DNA from: Spirometra erinaceieuropaei
Taxonomy: Eukaryota > Platyhelminthes > Cestoda > Diphyllobothriidea > Diphyllobothriidae
NCBI GenBank assembly: GCA_902702965.1
Contig: CACRXP010000393.1
Coordinates: 119,908-183,907 of the forward strand
Reading direction: 5' to 3'
Length of the DNA: 64,000 nt
Part shown: positions 22,492-33,687 of the stretch, piece after piece
Layout of the letters: every line of letters starts with the position of its first letter
Position numbering within the stretch: position 1 is the first letter of the stretch
Made by a program: the position numbers and the translations under genes
The notes under the pieces: model-generated
Seen by the model: only the letters and a program-made list of their open reading frames with translations
The model's database searches: none
What the model was told of the DNA's origin: nothing

Positions 22492-22779
22492 GGGCAACGG
22501 TCTCGTGGCCCGGTGGGTAGAGGCGTGGACTTCTAAACCAACAGGTCGCGAGTTCGAGGCTCGGGTGTTCCACACTTCGGGCTTGGGTATGGCTGGCTGA
22601 CGACGGCTAATAAGCCAGAAATGGCCATTCCAGTCTCCCTTGTCTTTGTCGGTAATGCTATTCTGCCTATATATCATGCGCCGCTGTGCGGCTGCTGGTT
22701 GGGCTCGAGAGAGAGAGTCCATAAGGCACAACGGAACGAGTGAGTTCCGTATGAACGATCGGTGAGCGCCCCCTACCAT
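22492..22779 (+). mobile_element. SINE-1 full copy with tRNA-Arg-like head
   Basis: The head at 22498-22575 resembles tRNA-Arg(TCT). It has an A-box-like TGGCCCGGTGGGTAGAGGC, an anticodon-arm region GTGGACTTCTAAACCAAC, and B-box GAGTTCGAGGC. The body (TAATAAGCCAGAAATGGCC...) and tail (AACGATCGGTGAGCGCCCCC) follow. It is best read as a Pol III SINE, not a working tRNA, because the acceptor stem does not close. Related copies lie at 14099, 17640, 22266, 27665 and 48985. Confidence 0.85.
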
Positions 22780-24287
22780 CACAAAAACTACTGCCATACA
22801 TTGGAGGGATGTTGTGGCACGTCCATACTCAGGTCTCCGAGTCGCATCAGTCACCGTACCCTGTCCTATTGACTGTTGGGTGACAGACTCAGACATTTGA
22901 CCTGAGCATGAGAGAGTGAAGACGGAGCGGGGTTGAAAGCAGGAGACTCGTCCCCACGGCATGTCAAGGTAATCCATACTATCGTAAAACAGATGCGCTT
23001 GAATCTACCACGACGCGCCGACAGTTGTGGCATAGCTTTTCAAATGAGGGAAGACCTCGGTTCTCATGGGAAGTATAGTGGAATGGCTAGAAAATTGACA
23101 GTTAGGCTCCCCAATATGGTCTTTATGGAACCCTCACACATTTGGGATCTGATCTACTTTTATGAGCAGCCTGGCATATGTGGCGAGACCAACTCGCATG
23201 CGGCACGCTTAGATGGGCTGCTTAACTTAATTAGTCACTGCGTCCGCGCCAACCTCCAATCGTCTTGATAGTGTTAAGCTTTTACAACAAGGTTGGTAAT
23301 GGACGACGGTGTGCGGGAGATTTCACGCTAATCTGCTCCGGTATAAACGAATTCGCATGCAAGGCACCGGTACAGTACCTAGTTAGTTGAGCTCTCGGCC
23401 GACGTCGCCGCTCGCGACGACTGACCCGTTGAGGGTAACTGCTGCTGAAAGTGTTTAACACGCTACAGACAGGTGCTTACACCACGTTATTCGCCGCGTC
23501 GAAACGATGAAATTGCTATGAATATCATTAACTTTCAACATAAAATGGTTTAACTTCGAATTTCGGGTCACACCACAACAGATCACTCAGTGTATGAACT
23601 GTATGCGACTGTGATTTGTGCAAGATTCGAGAGGCCCCACAGACCCCTAGTAGACATGAAATCTGGGGAGCGGGTCGTGTATGACACGCATTTATAGGTT
23701 GTGTGGCCTTATCAGCCCCTTACACACATCCCCAGTGCCGGTCATATTTAACTTTTAAACTATCAGAGCAGCGTGGACGTGATGAAAATAGACTGAATAA
23801 GACGCAGCGGAGGCCGAATTCATTGCAAACCAAGTGAGACCTGCACCAAAATCGTAGAACAATGATGAACATCGACCAATACGACGATAGAACAATCGAC
23901 AGGAAATAACACTAGGTAAAAATTTTCATTGGTCATTATACGACTAGAGGAAGGAATTGTTAGCGAATGTGGAACAACCAATGTGTTAAACTGTCTTCTG
24001 AGTATAAAACGATATATAGGTCCCCTTTTACCTTGAAGCCCTTGAAGCTGATTATGTTCAGTGCTGATTTGGCCTTTGATTATTCAATGTTTGTACCTGT
24101 TCTGTCATCCACACCGTTTCCAACAACGACCTTAAATCTCGGCGGAAATCCCTTTTTCCTGTTTCAATCACGCTTACAGCCAGCTCTCTAGCCACCTAAC
24201 ATCCGCAAGGACCCGACCGAGAGCCTTATGTTTTAATTGGTTGGATCTCATTTAGTAGCACAACCTGCAGTAGAAAAGCTCCAGCCT
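22780..24287. other. Unassigned DNA
   Basis: A plus ORF at 22933-23268 is open for 111 codons but matches nothing I know. I see no further signal. Confidence 0.35.
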
Positions 24288-24356
24288 CATCCCTAATCCC
24301 AACCCCTAACCTCTTACCCCCATCTCCTACCCCCAACCCCTAACCGTAACCCCTAA
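24288..24356 (+). repeat. Telomere-like minisatellite (CCCTAA variants)
   Basis: Degenerate tandem units such as CCCAACCCCTAACC, CCCCCAACCCCTAACC and GTAACCCCTAAC. They resemble the interstitial arrays inside the MITE-like elements at 35244 and 38515, but the flanking terminal repeats were not recognised here. Confidence 0.7.
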
Positions 24357-25366
24357 CAGATACGACTACGAAATAAGATCTTGCCTTTTTGTACATTCGG
24401 ACTGTGTTACCTGGTCAATCTAACCTGACGTGTGGAATTCACCAATTCGGATGTCCGAATAGGTTTTTGTCAAATAATTAAGCTGGATTTCATTAGATGG
24501 GTGTCAGGCCATTGAATTATTTGGTGTTTTGGCAACTTGAATGATTTGGCTGAAATTCACTTATGTCGCCGTGTTTTCATGAGCAGGTTCGAGTCTGTAC
24601 TTAACCTCTTGGTTTGTAAGTATCTCTCAGTACGCAGTTACCCCGTTATCAAGCATCTTACGCGCAATGACTGTCATTTTTTCAGGAGCTAAGTCGCCGC
24701 CTAAAATATTGAAACGTCTTGTGGGCGGACGCGAATAGTTAATAGCCGGTAATAACTTTGAGTCAGCCGTCCGTACCAACTTTTTTCGTTCTTTATTGCA
24801 TGAAGTAATCATAACGTCACCTAATCATTCCTAAGGGTCTGCAAAGGTGTCTCGCTAAGTTGAGTTTCAACTGAATCGACTAACCACAATAAAGAGGTCA
24901 TTGACCTGACAGACATCCTCATATTATCAGAGTTATTTATCCGAATTCCAAAACTCGCTTTCATGTTGATGCAAAAAGGAGAATATTAGAAGGAGCGGAT
25001 ACAGACCAGGGATATGTCAGTGACTGAGCCACTCCTTTTAGTGCTAAATTTTGCGTTACAATCCATCTTGCTTTCCGTGATGAGTGAAGACCGCCAGATG
25101 ATGCTATTTGGGGTCAAAGAACTACATTATTTTGCGACGGGAAGCAAGATGACTGAGTGACATGAAGCCCATGTTCTGTCAACAAGAGCTAAAGTTTTGA
25201 AGGGCCTGCCTATTTTCTGCCTAATAAATCGACAGCTTTACATCCACGGTTGGTTTTTAAACCTGAGACATATTCGGCACCATATTCAATTTCTGGCGTT
25301 CGCAAGACTGAAGAGTTTTGAAGCCAATCAAAACTGCAAAATATGAAAAATTTCGCAATCACACAC
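24357..25366. other. Unassigned DNA
   Basis: No splice-supported frame or named repeat. A 61-codon minus ORF at 24627-24812 lacks supporting context. Confidence 0.35.
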
Positions 25367-25517
25367 CCTTGCTGTTGTCTATGCGCTGCCTTAATTGTTT
25401 GAATGTCATTTGTGCGACTTCATGGTCCCAAATTGATGGATCCGAAGTCTGCGCGTCCAGAATGTGAAGGGAACTGTGCACACCATTCGGAGCACTGAGT
25501 AATGCGCTCGGATCGGC
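25367..25517 (-). CDS. MYO6: Candidate myosin VI tail exon (start of the distal tail)
   Basis: Acceptor TTCCCTTACAG and donor GTGTGTGA enclose a 151-bp exon (phase 0 in, phase 1 out). The C-terminal peptide MTFKQLRQRIDNSK resembles the myosin VI motif that begins the region before the cargo domain, x-W-x-Y-x-x-LR-x-x-INTS. The hydrophobic, Leu-Arg, Ile and Ser positions agree. The N-terminal part (HSSLHILDAQTSD) is not distinctive. The next expected exon, which would hold the conserved E-F-H-R-R-L-K stretch, was not found to the left. The similarity is short and the donor is weak. Confidence 0.4.
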
Positions 25518-27664
25518 CTGTAAGGGAATTAGAATGGAAACAGTAACGTGTGTAAGTGCCAAGTTTTGAGCATAGTCCAATTTCAATGCGGCAATTTGGC
25601 GCTTTACGCTGTGAGGCACAAATATCATTTAGTAGAGCAAACATATTGGCAACAGGATGGTCGCTGACACATGTGAAAAAGAGTGTAAGTCGGCATGTCG
25701 AGGAACGGCACTCCCGGGGACGACACTGAGGCGGGATATTTCCTAACTGTCATCATGCAACTAAGTAGCATCAAGGACAAATGTTTGGTGACTAAAGACT
25801 TTGGTATGATTGAGTAAAGAAGAATCGATTCAAGTATGAATATCGGCGGGGAATGCTAGCAGATCGGAAATTCAACCAGACCAACCGTCGACCAACTGGC
25901 ATTTTGCCGTGCAGAAACCCCAAAAATAGATACTGCACTCCCTCTGCGTCTCTATTTCTCCGCGTTAATGTGTCCAGTGATGGGTTTAAGTATAGGTCTG
26001 AAGCATTAGGCAAATGAGGCCTCTGTTTAAGAGCCTGACTTACGCTCTTCATAAAATGATGACCGACCTAACTGGCAACAAATATGGACCATGGGGCTGC
26101 AAAATAATCAAGCAAGAAGCGACAAGACTTAAAGTGCTAGGGAATAAGAGTATTTATCTAACACAATAGAAACATTGCCGATAATTATTGCTATTTCGAG
26201 GTCTTTTCCTCGCTTGTAATGCGCTCAGATAAAGAGCGCCGTTGCCTTCCACAGACAATAAGTCCAAGTACAGTAAGTGGTGTGCCTCATGTAATGTAAA
26301 CCAACATTTTGAAATGCGAGTTCGATTACAAAGGACTATTCGTGTGGGATGTAGTATCAACTATCATGAAGCATAATCCCCAAATAATTCAGCCACGCCA
26401 GATTGTCGGCCTTTTGCAGCAGCCGCACTGTTGAAGACGGCTATTTGAGTAGCATGGGTCTTTCACTTATTCTTGACGTCCTTATAAAATCAAATACACT
26501 TTATAGAAAGCCTGCACAAAAGTATTTTTCTCGTACTGAAATGGTAGCAAATGAGGTTTTCTTCAGATCTAACACTTGAAAAAGTTTGCTTCCGGTTTTT
26601 AAAAGTTTTGATTTATGAAGCTTTCTAAGACCGTTAAATGCCTGTTAAGATAGCACGGTACCCGTTTGCGTAGTAACGCTAATATGAAGCTTGATGTGGT
26701 CTATATCCATTATGAAATTTCATGAGCGGTATATGGCACGTATTAATGGCACAGAGAAACGTATGATTTCCTGCAAATAGAAAGTGCAGGTTTTTGGATT
26801 TGGAACATTAATCGCAAGCGAAACGCAGGTCAGTTTTAAAGTTATTCAGGAGAAAAAATTTTCTAAAACCGAAACGTAACCCTTTCGGATACGAGCTTTG
26901 TCAGAAGATACTTTGTCTGCGAACTGAGCATAAGGGATATTTTGTGCATGTTTTCCATGGAACGTATTTTAATTTGTAAAGACGACGAAAAACTGCCAGT
27001 AAACAAGTAGTGACCTCTTGGCAAGTGCGGTTTGTATAAGGGATGAAGTGCAGTCAAAAGCTGGCACTCCGATGCGGCATGATGATTAATATTATCAAAC
27101 CACCAAAGAAGTCCTTTTTAATCAAAAGTGCATTTTAGAATGTCTGTCAACATTTAATTGAATAGGTTACCCACTACTTGCTTGTGCGACACCCCTTCCT
27201 GGTTGAATAACGACAAAACTATTTCAGGAGATGCATTTTATTAGGCACTTACCAACTGATCTGTCTATTTCACCTTCAGGCCCATATTTCCCTGAGCTTA
27301 GCGACATCGTATGACTTCAGAGATTTCTTGCAAAATGTAATTTCCCCTAAGCTGACCTGCCTATTGTGGATTAACATTTCACGGAGTATGCGCGAACCCA
27401 AATTAAGCTTCGTTGTCGGTTGTATTATCTACTCATGCTTTGTAGATGATGTGTTCTTTTCGTGATATTGACCCTTGAGTCCAGTACAACACTGCATCTT
27501 CCAAAATGAGGTAGGTTTAATCTGATGTGGAACAACCTGCCAACTTTTAGCTTGCCACAAATTGCAGACAGTGTATCTTTCCGTCCGGAGGATCTACTGC
27601 CACCGCGGACCTGCCTACATTTCAAGGCAAATGTTCTCAAAGGTGAATAAACCAGGATTTGGGA
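25518..27664 (-). other. Presumed myosin VI intron or intergenic DNA
   Basis: Contains decayed R3-like and associated repeat units at about 26270-26860 (inverted TTTCGGA-type end near 26300, and a CCGTTAAATGCC...AAACGTATGATTT order). Minus ORFs at 25359-26052 outside the exon are unsupported. No SAH-like Glu/Arg exon was found. Confidence 0.35.
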
Positions 27665-28017
27665 AGTATGTTATTACCGACAAAGACAACGGAGACTGGA
27701 ATGGCCATTTCTGGCTTATTAGCCGTCGTCAGTCAGTCATGCCCAACCCGAAGTGTGAAACACCCGATGCTCGAACTCGCGACCTGTTAGTTAGAAGTCC
27801 ACGCCTCTAACCACGGAGCCACGAGTCCGTTGCCCCGTCGGTTCCGATCTTGGATGTACAATGGTAGGGGGCGCTCACCGATCGTTCATACGGGACTCAC
27901 TCGTTCCGGAGACTTTGTCTGCTTGTCTCTGCCGGTAATAACATACTGCCTATATCATGCGTAAGGCACAACGGAACGAGTGAGTTCTGTAAGAACTATC
28001 GGTGAGCGCCCCTTATC
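27665..28017. mobile_element. Composite of SINE-1 fragments in both orientations
   Basis: 27670-27838 is the tRNA-Arg-like head plus 5' body on the minus strand. 27863-27905 is a 3' end on the minus strand. 27925-28013 is body and 3' end on the plus strand, lacking part of the body. The two 3' ends are inverted (GGGGCGCTCACCGATCGTTC and the matching AACTATCGGTGAGCGCCCC), giving an imperfect palindrome of about 40-bp arms. Nested insertion or recombination between oppositely oriented SINEs is inferred. Confidence 0.75.
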
Positions 28018-28429
28018 ATTAAACTAGGATTGTTAATAATGAAGTGCGGGTTAACGGGAAAATATTTTCAAGGCGAACTCACATGAACTGCCTCGACAAG
28101 GGTTGGCTGAATAAACCCATTCATTAGCCCATTTTCGCCATTCCTGGAAAACAATGAGAGAAGTTATACTAACGACACAATCACAATATAAAAGTATACA
28201 GTCGATTATTCTTTGTTAAGAGGCAGTGTACGAACTCTCTCAGTTAGAAGCCATCTAGAATAAGCGCCACAAAGTTTAAAATTGCGTTGAACTGTCCTTC
28301 TGGGTTTTCTTTTATACGGACACGCGCTGAAGACGTGTTACACCAGCATTGTTAGTTGTCTCCATTTAAGAAAATACTGATTAGTAGGATTGAAAATTTG
28401 ATTCCCGCGTGGCATGCCAAAAGAGGAAA

Positions 28430-28790
28430 AGGCGTCCACCGGGACACATTTATTTGGAGTCCGACGTTTCGGGCAGTGCATAGGCACACCCATTTTGAAA
28501 GGCTAGAAGGTCATGCGCACTGGTTTCACTGCATGACGCATTTTGCCGGATGTGTAGGTCATCAATGCGCGAAACATTCGGGGCTGCCACCAGGATCCAC
28601 GAGGGTGATACAGGTCACGACAAAAATGGGTTTAATTCGGCCCTTCAGTCGGCACTGGCGACCTACACATCAGGCAAAACGCGCCATATAATGAGAGGTG
28701 TGCGCAGGACTCCCCGGCGCCTTGAGATCCGTACGCAAAATCGCCTTTTCGAAAGATCAGACCACAAATAAACCTCTCTAGGTGAACACC
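28430..28790. repeat. Large imperfect inverted repeat (foldback)
   Basis: The left arm 28430-28565 and right arm 28655-28790 are reverse complements in blocks. The best block is GCATTTTGCCGGATGTGTAG at 28536-28555 against its inverted partner at about 28661-28681. A second block is GACACATTTATTTGGAGTCC near 28443-28462 against the sequence near 28761-28785. By eye it is roughly 70-85% in blocks. The plus ORFs over it are probably not genes. Confidence 0.6.
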
Positions 28791-30349
28791 TCTTATCCAA
28801 TTGTGCGTCTTTCCCACAGTCCGTTCTACTGCGGTTTTAGGGAAATATTGGCCGATTTTGGAAACGAAAATGTACTCTTAAAACAATCCATACTATGTAT
28901 GCTAAAATTAATCAAGGTATGATCCATGAACATCTATCAATCTCTGCCATCGATAAACAAGATCAATTATGCCGCGTCAGTAAAAAAATCCATTGGCTTT
29001 GATGTTAAGAAATCGTCGAATCCAGCTCCCACGTCAGTTTTTTTCTTGAATGTTTGCTACTCAAAAAAGCATTTAGGTGGTTGAAAAATAGCAGTCAGAC
29101 GGTGAAAGATGAGGATAATATAGAGGATGTGATAAATTCTTGTATCCCAAGTCACTGAGCTGCTGTAATGTCATCCGAACGCCGTGCACTGTTGTGGAGC
29201 AGAACTGGGCCACGGCGAGTCAGTAAGTGAACCTGCGGTGAACCGCTACTCCGACGCTCTTATTAGCTTCGCAAAAACTGTGGTAAACAGCACAAATGCC
29301 GGACCATCACACTATCACCATAATCTTCTACTGAGATAATTCAGATTTCGGGAAATGATTGAGCGCTTCGTTACGATCAAACCATTGTCCTGATACATGA
29401 CATGTCACACGTCTCTATTCGATTAAGAAAGGAATCATTAGAGTTCTGCAAAAAGTGTCAAAGGCATTTCAAGAAGCCGAACTACTTGGTTTTCGTTGAG
29501 ATCATATGGTAACCATTTATCCAGATTTTTACCTTGCCAATATGCATTAAGTGGTCGGACATCGTTGAAATACGGACGTAAAGTGCTCAGATATTTATCT
29601 GACCCATTTTAGTGAGTTTTCTTCAAAAATTGCTTTCAAAAGTTCATTGCCGTCCATTGCCTTCTTCGTCCTCGAAGCTCTCAGTGCCACCTCGAAACTT
29701 CTAAAACCACCTTCGTACCGTTTATTGCCTGCAGACCCGTTTCCCTATGCTTTGCTAATATTAATGGTCGTTTGGGAATAATTATGGCCATGTCAGAACT
29801 CATGCAAGAAATGTAAACGCACTTCCGCTCCGTTAATCTTCGTTACTGAGGACACATGCTTTAAAATTGCACGCTGAAAGATCACATGGAATAGAGTACA
29901 CATAAATTATTAGGCACGAAACATTTTGCATAAAACCACAAAAATGCCAATTTCTTTTAATGCTTCAAAGCGCGTCGAACAGTCAGCCCGTATCTTCCGA
30001 ACAATCTAGTAACTTCTGCCACATTCGTGTTTCGCTTAAAACGACGTCGTGAGGTTTTGTAATGCAGACAGGTATAAATACTACTGACGTAGCCAAAAAG
30101 GCAAGTTTCGGGAAGCAGTTATGAAGACGGAGATTCAACTGCCCAAGAACCAACCAACCCTTTATAATGTGAGAGAATTGCATGTATAGAGCCATCTAGT
30201 TGCGTAGCAACTGCATCCATGTGCGTCTGCTATCCTCATCCGTTGCTGTTTCCGAGGTTGGGTTCAAGCGTGAATTCGGAGCATCGAGTGTATAAACATT
30301 TTATTGAGCTGATCAGACCATCTTCTTCGCCGGTACAAATATATTTCTC
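28791..30349 (-). other. Unassigned DNA
   Basis: No exon, RNA gene or named repeat recognised. Minus ORF 29983-30195 has no supporting context. Confidence 0.35.
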
Positions 30350-30635
30350 ACTTTGACCCAACTATGAAAAAATCGTTCCTCGGTGGGTTTCGGACCTACG
30401 ACAGCAAGGAGCGGCCTTAATACGTCCAACGCTCTAGGCCTGTGAGCTACGAGGCCCCACCGGACGACGACAGTTTAATCACATCTGGCTCAAGTTACCC
30501 GTCCAACCCACTGCAACATATGGAATCCACCAAATCTGATACAGTAAGCTGATTGCCGAAGCAGGATTTCCTAAGTTATACATATAGAACTCATCGGATG
30601 ACTACCAGGCTCACGTAATTCACAGGTGTTATGAC
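30350..30635 (-). mobile_element. SINE-2 copy 1 (tRNA-like core)
   Basis: On the minus strand 30465-30377 reads GGGGCCTCGTAGCTCACAGG...AGAGCGTTGG, then GTAGGTCCGAAACCC, with an A-box-like and B-box-like element and an acceptor-like closing stem GAGG. Upstream (right) lies the family's leader (GATTTGGTGGATTCCATATG, then GTTGGACGGGTAACTTGAGC). The same arrangement occurs at 44600, 44895 and 59755. It is a SINE, not a working tRNA. Confidence 0.75.
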
Positions 30636-30668
30636 GTGGCACCTATGAAATATATCTTGATTCTCCCC

Positions 30669-31455
30669 CGTAAGGTTCAGTCTTAGCTGCTTTGATTTAG
30701 AGGCACACAACTAACTGCAACCGAGCAAGAATTTCTGGGGGGGGGGCTCTTGTTAAATTGTTTTCATGGATTCGGTGGATTGGCTGTTATGATCGTATCG
30801 AGGCCTGGCCTACATATACATGTGTCAAGGGCGGCAAAAATGTTTTCAGAATGACGAAGCACAGGTTGAACGCAACTCATGGAAAGTGTCCTCTGCCGGT
30901 ACGCCTTTTCGTTGTGTCCACCACTGAGGACTAAAGTCCCCTTACTAATGCTAAGGGGTAAACATTAATTAAACTTTCTCACGTTTTTATCGAAAACGCC
31001 CTTGCTTTTCATATCCTTTAGCATTTATCGTTAGTCCGCTCTCTGCTTCAGCTTATAATCCTGCCGTAATTATAACGCATCCTATGCGTCTGATTGTACA
31101 GTGTTGTCTCCTTTTTACCTGCCCATAATCCCATACGGAAAAGTAAATTCTCATGCGCAGGGTTTTACAGTATCGCGAGCTGTAGAAATGGCCTTAATCA
31201 TCCTGTTTTGCCAAGTGACTTTCGTCATTCGAAAACGATAGGGTGTAAGACCCTCAACTAACCTGAACTAGCCTATGGACCGTGTCATACGTTGGATGGT
31301 GGTAGAGAGAGGTTTTACGGGTTGGGCAACACACAGGACGGAAAGCAAGAAGACACAGAAAATAAGTAAATCGAAAGTCTTTTCGTACGGCGTAAGGTTC
31401 AGTCTTAGCTGCTTTGATTTAGAGGCACACAACTAACTGCAACCGAGCAAGAATG
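30669..31455 (+). repeat. 787-bp unit bounded by a perfect 64-bp direct repeat
   Basis: 30669-30732 and 31392-31455 are identical (64 of 64), starting CGTAAGGTTCAGTCTTAGC and ending CCGAGCAAGAAT. The unit between holds a G10 run (30737-30746) and a purine-rich stretch near 31330-31370, just before the second repeat. Terminal direct repeats can mean a small LTR-like (TRIM-type) element or a segmental duplication. The repeats lack TG...CA ends, which argues against a normal LTR. Confidence 0.75.
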
Positions 31456-32034
31456 TGATGTTTACAGTCCCATTGAATTTTAGGGTATATTTTTGGAGTT
31501 GCCATCTACTTGCGGTCCTACACACTGCCTTTACCCTTTTGTGCTGCCGAAATTTGTCATTCACTCGTTTAACTTATTTCTGCCCAGCTTTCTGTGGACT
31601 GCTAGGTCACAGTAATCGGTCGAAGTCTCAGAATGGGAGGATGGGTAAAATTCAGGAAAGGGGTTCGACTAGATATGTACTCAGATATGCGGAGAAACAA
31701 CGTGCATCCTAACGTTGACTACGATAAAAACACCTACTAACGTCTTTTCAGGACAAAAAATAGATAAAACGCATAGTTTTCTTTGTCGGAAATACACCCA
31801 TGCATGAGCGCCAAAGTAACAGTTTGACAGGTCAGGCAAATGGATTGGCCATCTTTGATGACAGGTCATGTTTACTGGGATAACAGCTGTGCACTGTCGC
31901 CCTAAGTCTGCTTTTTTATCGCTGACTGTCAGGTCAAACATGGATCCGACAATGTGAGACCTGTATTTCCTTTCTCTTTACCGGTTTCCGTAGAACCTTC
32001 AGAAAGACATGGCCTCATGGAAATCTCGGAATCC
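31456..32034 (-). other. Presumed intronic or downstream DNA
   Basis: A minus ORF (31681-31941) without splice support. Nothing else was recognised. Confidence 0.35.
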
Positions 32035-32242
32035 TTAACCGATAGCCATTCGAACAGGTGTACGAAAGTGTTGAGATTTCAGGTTGGGAAACAAGTGAAG
32101 GCGTGAGGATTTGGGCGCGACTTCTATGTCATCGGCGTCGACTTGTCCGACTGCCGTTGCATGGGAATCCTTTTCATGCAAGCGCCCACCAGGCCCGTAA
32201 TACGGACTCAGAGACCGCAACCTGGATGCCTCGACTGAATGC
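32035..32242 (-). CDS. MYO6: Candidate myosin VI tail exon, possibly short-tail terminal exon
   Basis: Acceptor CTAAATCACCCATCAG fits the phase-2 donor of the exon at 32551. The joined codon is GT+G (Val). The frame is then open for 69 codons (HSVEASRLRSLSPYYG, later QVDADDIEVAPKSS) and ends at TAA (32037-32035). Two readings are possible. It may be a terminal exon giving a myosin VI without a cargo domain. Alternatively it may use an internal donor such as ACACCT/GTTCGA (phase 0), which would join to the exon at 25517. The peptide itself is not family-specific, so support is phase and acceptor only. Confidence 0.4.
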
Positions 32243-32550
32243 CTGATGGGTGATTTAGATAGAGAAACTTACTCTCCACCGTAAAGGTAACATTTTTTGG
32301 TGCGGAATAAGTGTGATTTCCACATTTAAGCAGGCGAAGGAGAGTTGACTTTAGGTCATTTGTTTGGCCCCGTGTGTACAATTACCATAACAGTCAACAA
32401 CTCATTGTTGTTCCGTGGCGTATTTCAAGCGACAAAGAATAATCATAGCCGAATAATTTAAGCTCATAGCTGGGCTTAATTTGCATTAAGGAGTTTCACA
32501 CAATTTCGAAGTGGAAATTAACGGTTAGTAACCTTACGAATTCAACTTAC

Positions 32551-32780
32551 ACAATTCCATTTTTCGTGGTTTCCTCCAATGCTTTGTCGTTCTTTTTCTC
32601 TTCCTCCTCCTGGTGTCCCGTCTGCCGCTCAAGGTCCTGGTGTTTCCTCAGTTCATTCTGTATGTCGGCCATGTTGGCCCTTAGATGGTCCAGACCAGCC
32701 ACAATGTCGCTGTACTTGACCTTATCAAAGTCCCTCAGCTGTCGCTGAAGTTGGGCGATTTCAAAGGAGGCCTGATCAAC
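32551..32780 (-). CDS. MYO6: Myosin VI exon: proximal tail, charged helix
   Basis: Acceptor CTTCCTAAACTGCAG, donor GTAAGTTG, 230 bp, phase 0 in, phase 2 out. The peptide is a long charged helix: VDQASFEIAQLQRQLRDFDK, later DIQNELRKHQDLERQ and GHQEEEEKKNDKALEE. This fits the proximal and medial tail that follows the lever arm in myosin VI, where a helical bundle and a stable single alpha-helix extend the lever. The animal SAH region is much longer (dozens of alternating Glu/Arg blocks). Here the strongly charged run is about 20 residues, and no second SAH exon was found. Retained intron would give an immediate stop. Confidence 0.85.
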
Positions 32781-33687
32781 CTGCAGTTTAGGAAGATTAT
32801 AAGATCAATACCAGCAGCCGCAATAGCTCATGACCAAAGAGTACGAAAGAGGTTTACACAAGTGTCACCCAGGCGATTACTTTACCGCACAAGATAGGTC
32901 GGCCTGGCAGGCGTCCGAAGCAAACAACTGCCTGATTACGCCTAAAACAGGACTCATTAGCTGTAGGAGACTAACAAAGAGCCTAGCATATTAATAGTTT
33001 TTCAGTGGGATAACAGTAACGTGGATTCATCAATGAGGCTGTTCTACCATCCTGCCACTCATAATTTCCGGGTTTAGCGAGCGGATGACAATTTCCGCCA
33101 TCGAATGTGACGATGAATGGGGAGGAGAGGAGGAGTAGAAGGAGGAGGGGAACGGCCGGCTTCCTGGGTGGAGACATACTGAAGAGGAATCGAAGACAGC
33201 GCTGCTGAACTGAAGTTCCTCCAGCTTTAGTTCCCGCAGGCCAGCGGCCGTGAAAATCGTCTGAACAGGAGCATTTGCCCAGAAAAGCCGAGAGACTGGT
33301 AGCAGAAAAACGGGGAGTCTGGGAAGCGCTGCTATATGCTTTCAACGCGTCTCTAAAAGTCACTTAACAGCCTTGAGCGATAATTCGGCTGCAGAGCATG
33401 ACATTGTTGACTACTCCCGCCAACCAACAATCTTCCACAATTAAATGCGGTGAAATGCAGTTTCGCACTAAACTTCGCGGCGCAATCTTGGTTGGCGTGG
33501 CAACGAAAGGAAAGTAGACTGACGGCCTTAAAGCCCCCTTTTGTCATCCAGTTGAATTTTGCAATCCAATCCTGTGGCGCTGGCGTACAGGACCATGCGC
33601 AGTCACCTCTAATCTTGCGCCGTTGATCGATGATTGGCTAACACGGCATATAACAGTCGCTCGTTCCCTTGCTGCTACTACCTCCGA
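32781..33687 (-). other. Myosin VI intron, right-hand part of the 32781-35826 intron's left end
   Basis: Includes a GGA-rich tract (33115-33160) and overlapping short ORFs on the minus strand. No exon of matching phase is needed here, because flanking exons are both phase 0. Confidence 0.5.

Noticed and set aside
22498..22575. Possible tRNA-Arg(TCT) gene
   Set aside because: The head resembles tRNA-Arg but the acceptor stem does not close and the SINE-1 body follows directly. Similar heads occur in other copies.
22001..22977. Two long minus-strand ORFs (154 and 172 codons) sharing near-identical peptides
   Set aside because: They are translations of the tandem SINE-1 copies. The shared peptide comes from the repeat, and the same words appear in non-coding copies elsewhere.
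27670..28790. CRISPR-like or satellite array
   Set aside because: The repeated words are inverted or dispersed SINE pieces and foldback arms, not regularly spaced direct repeats. The genome is eukaryotic.
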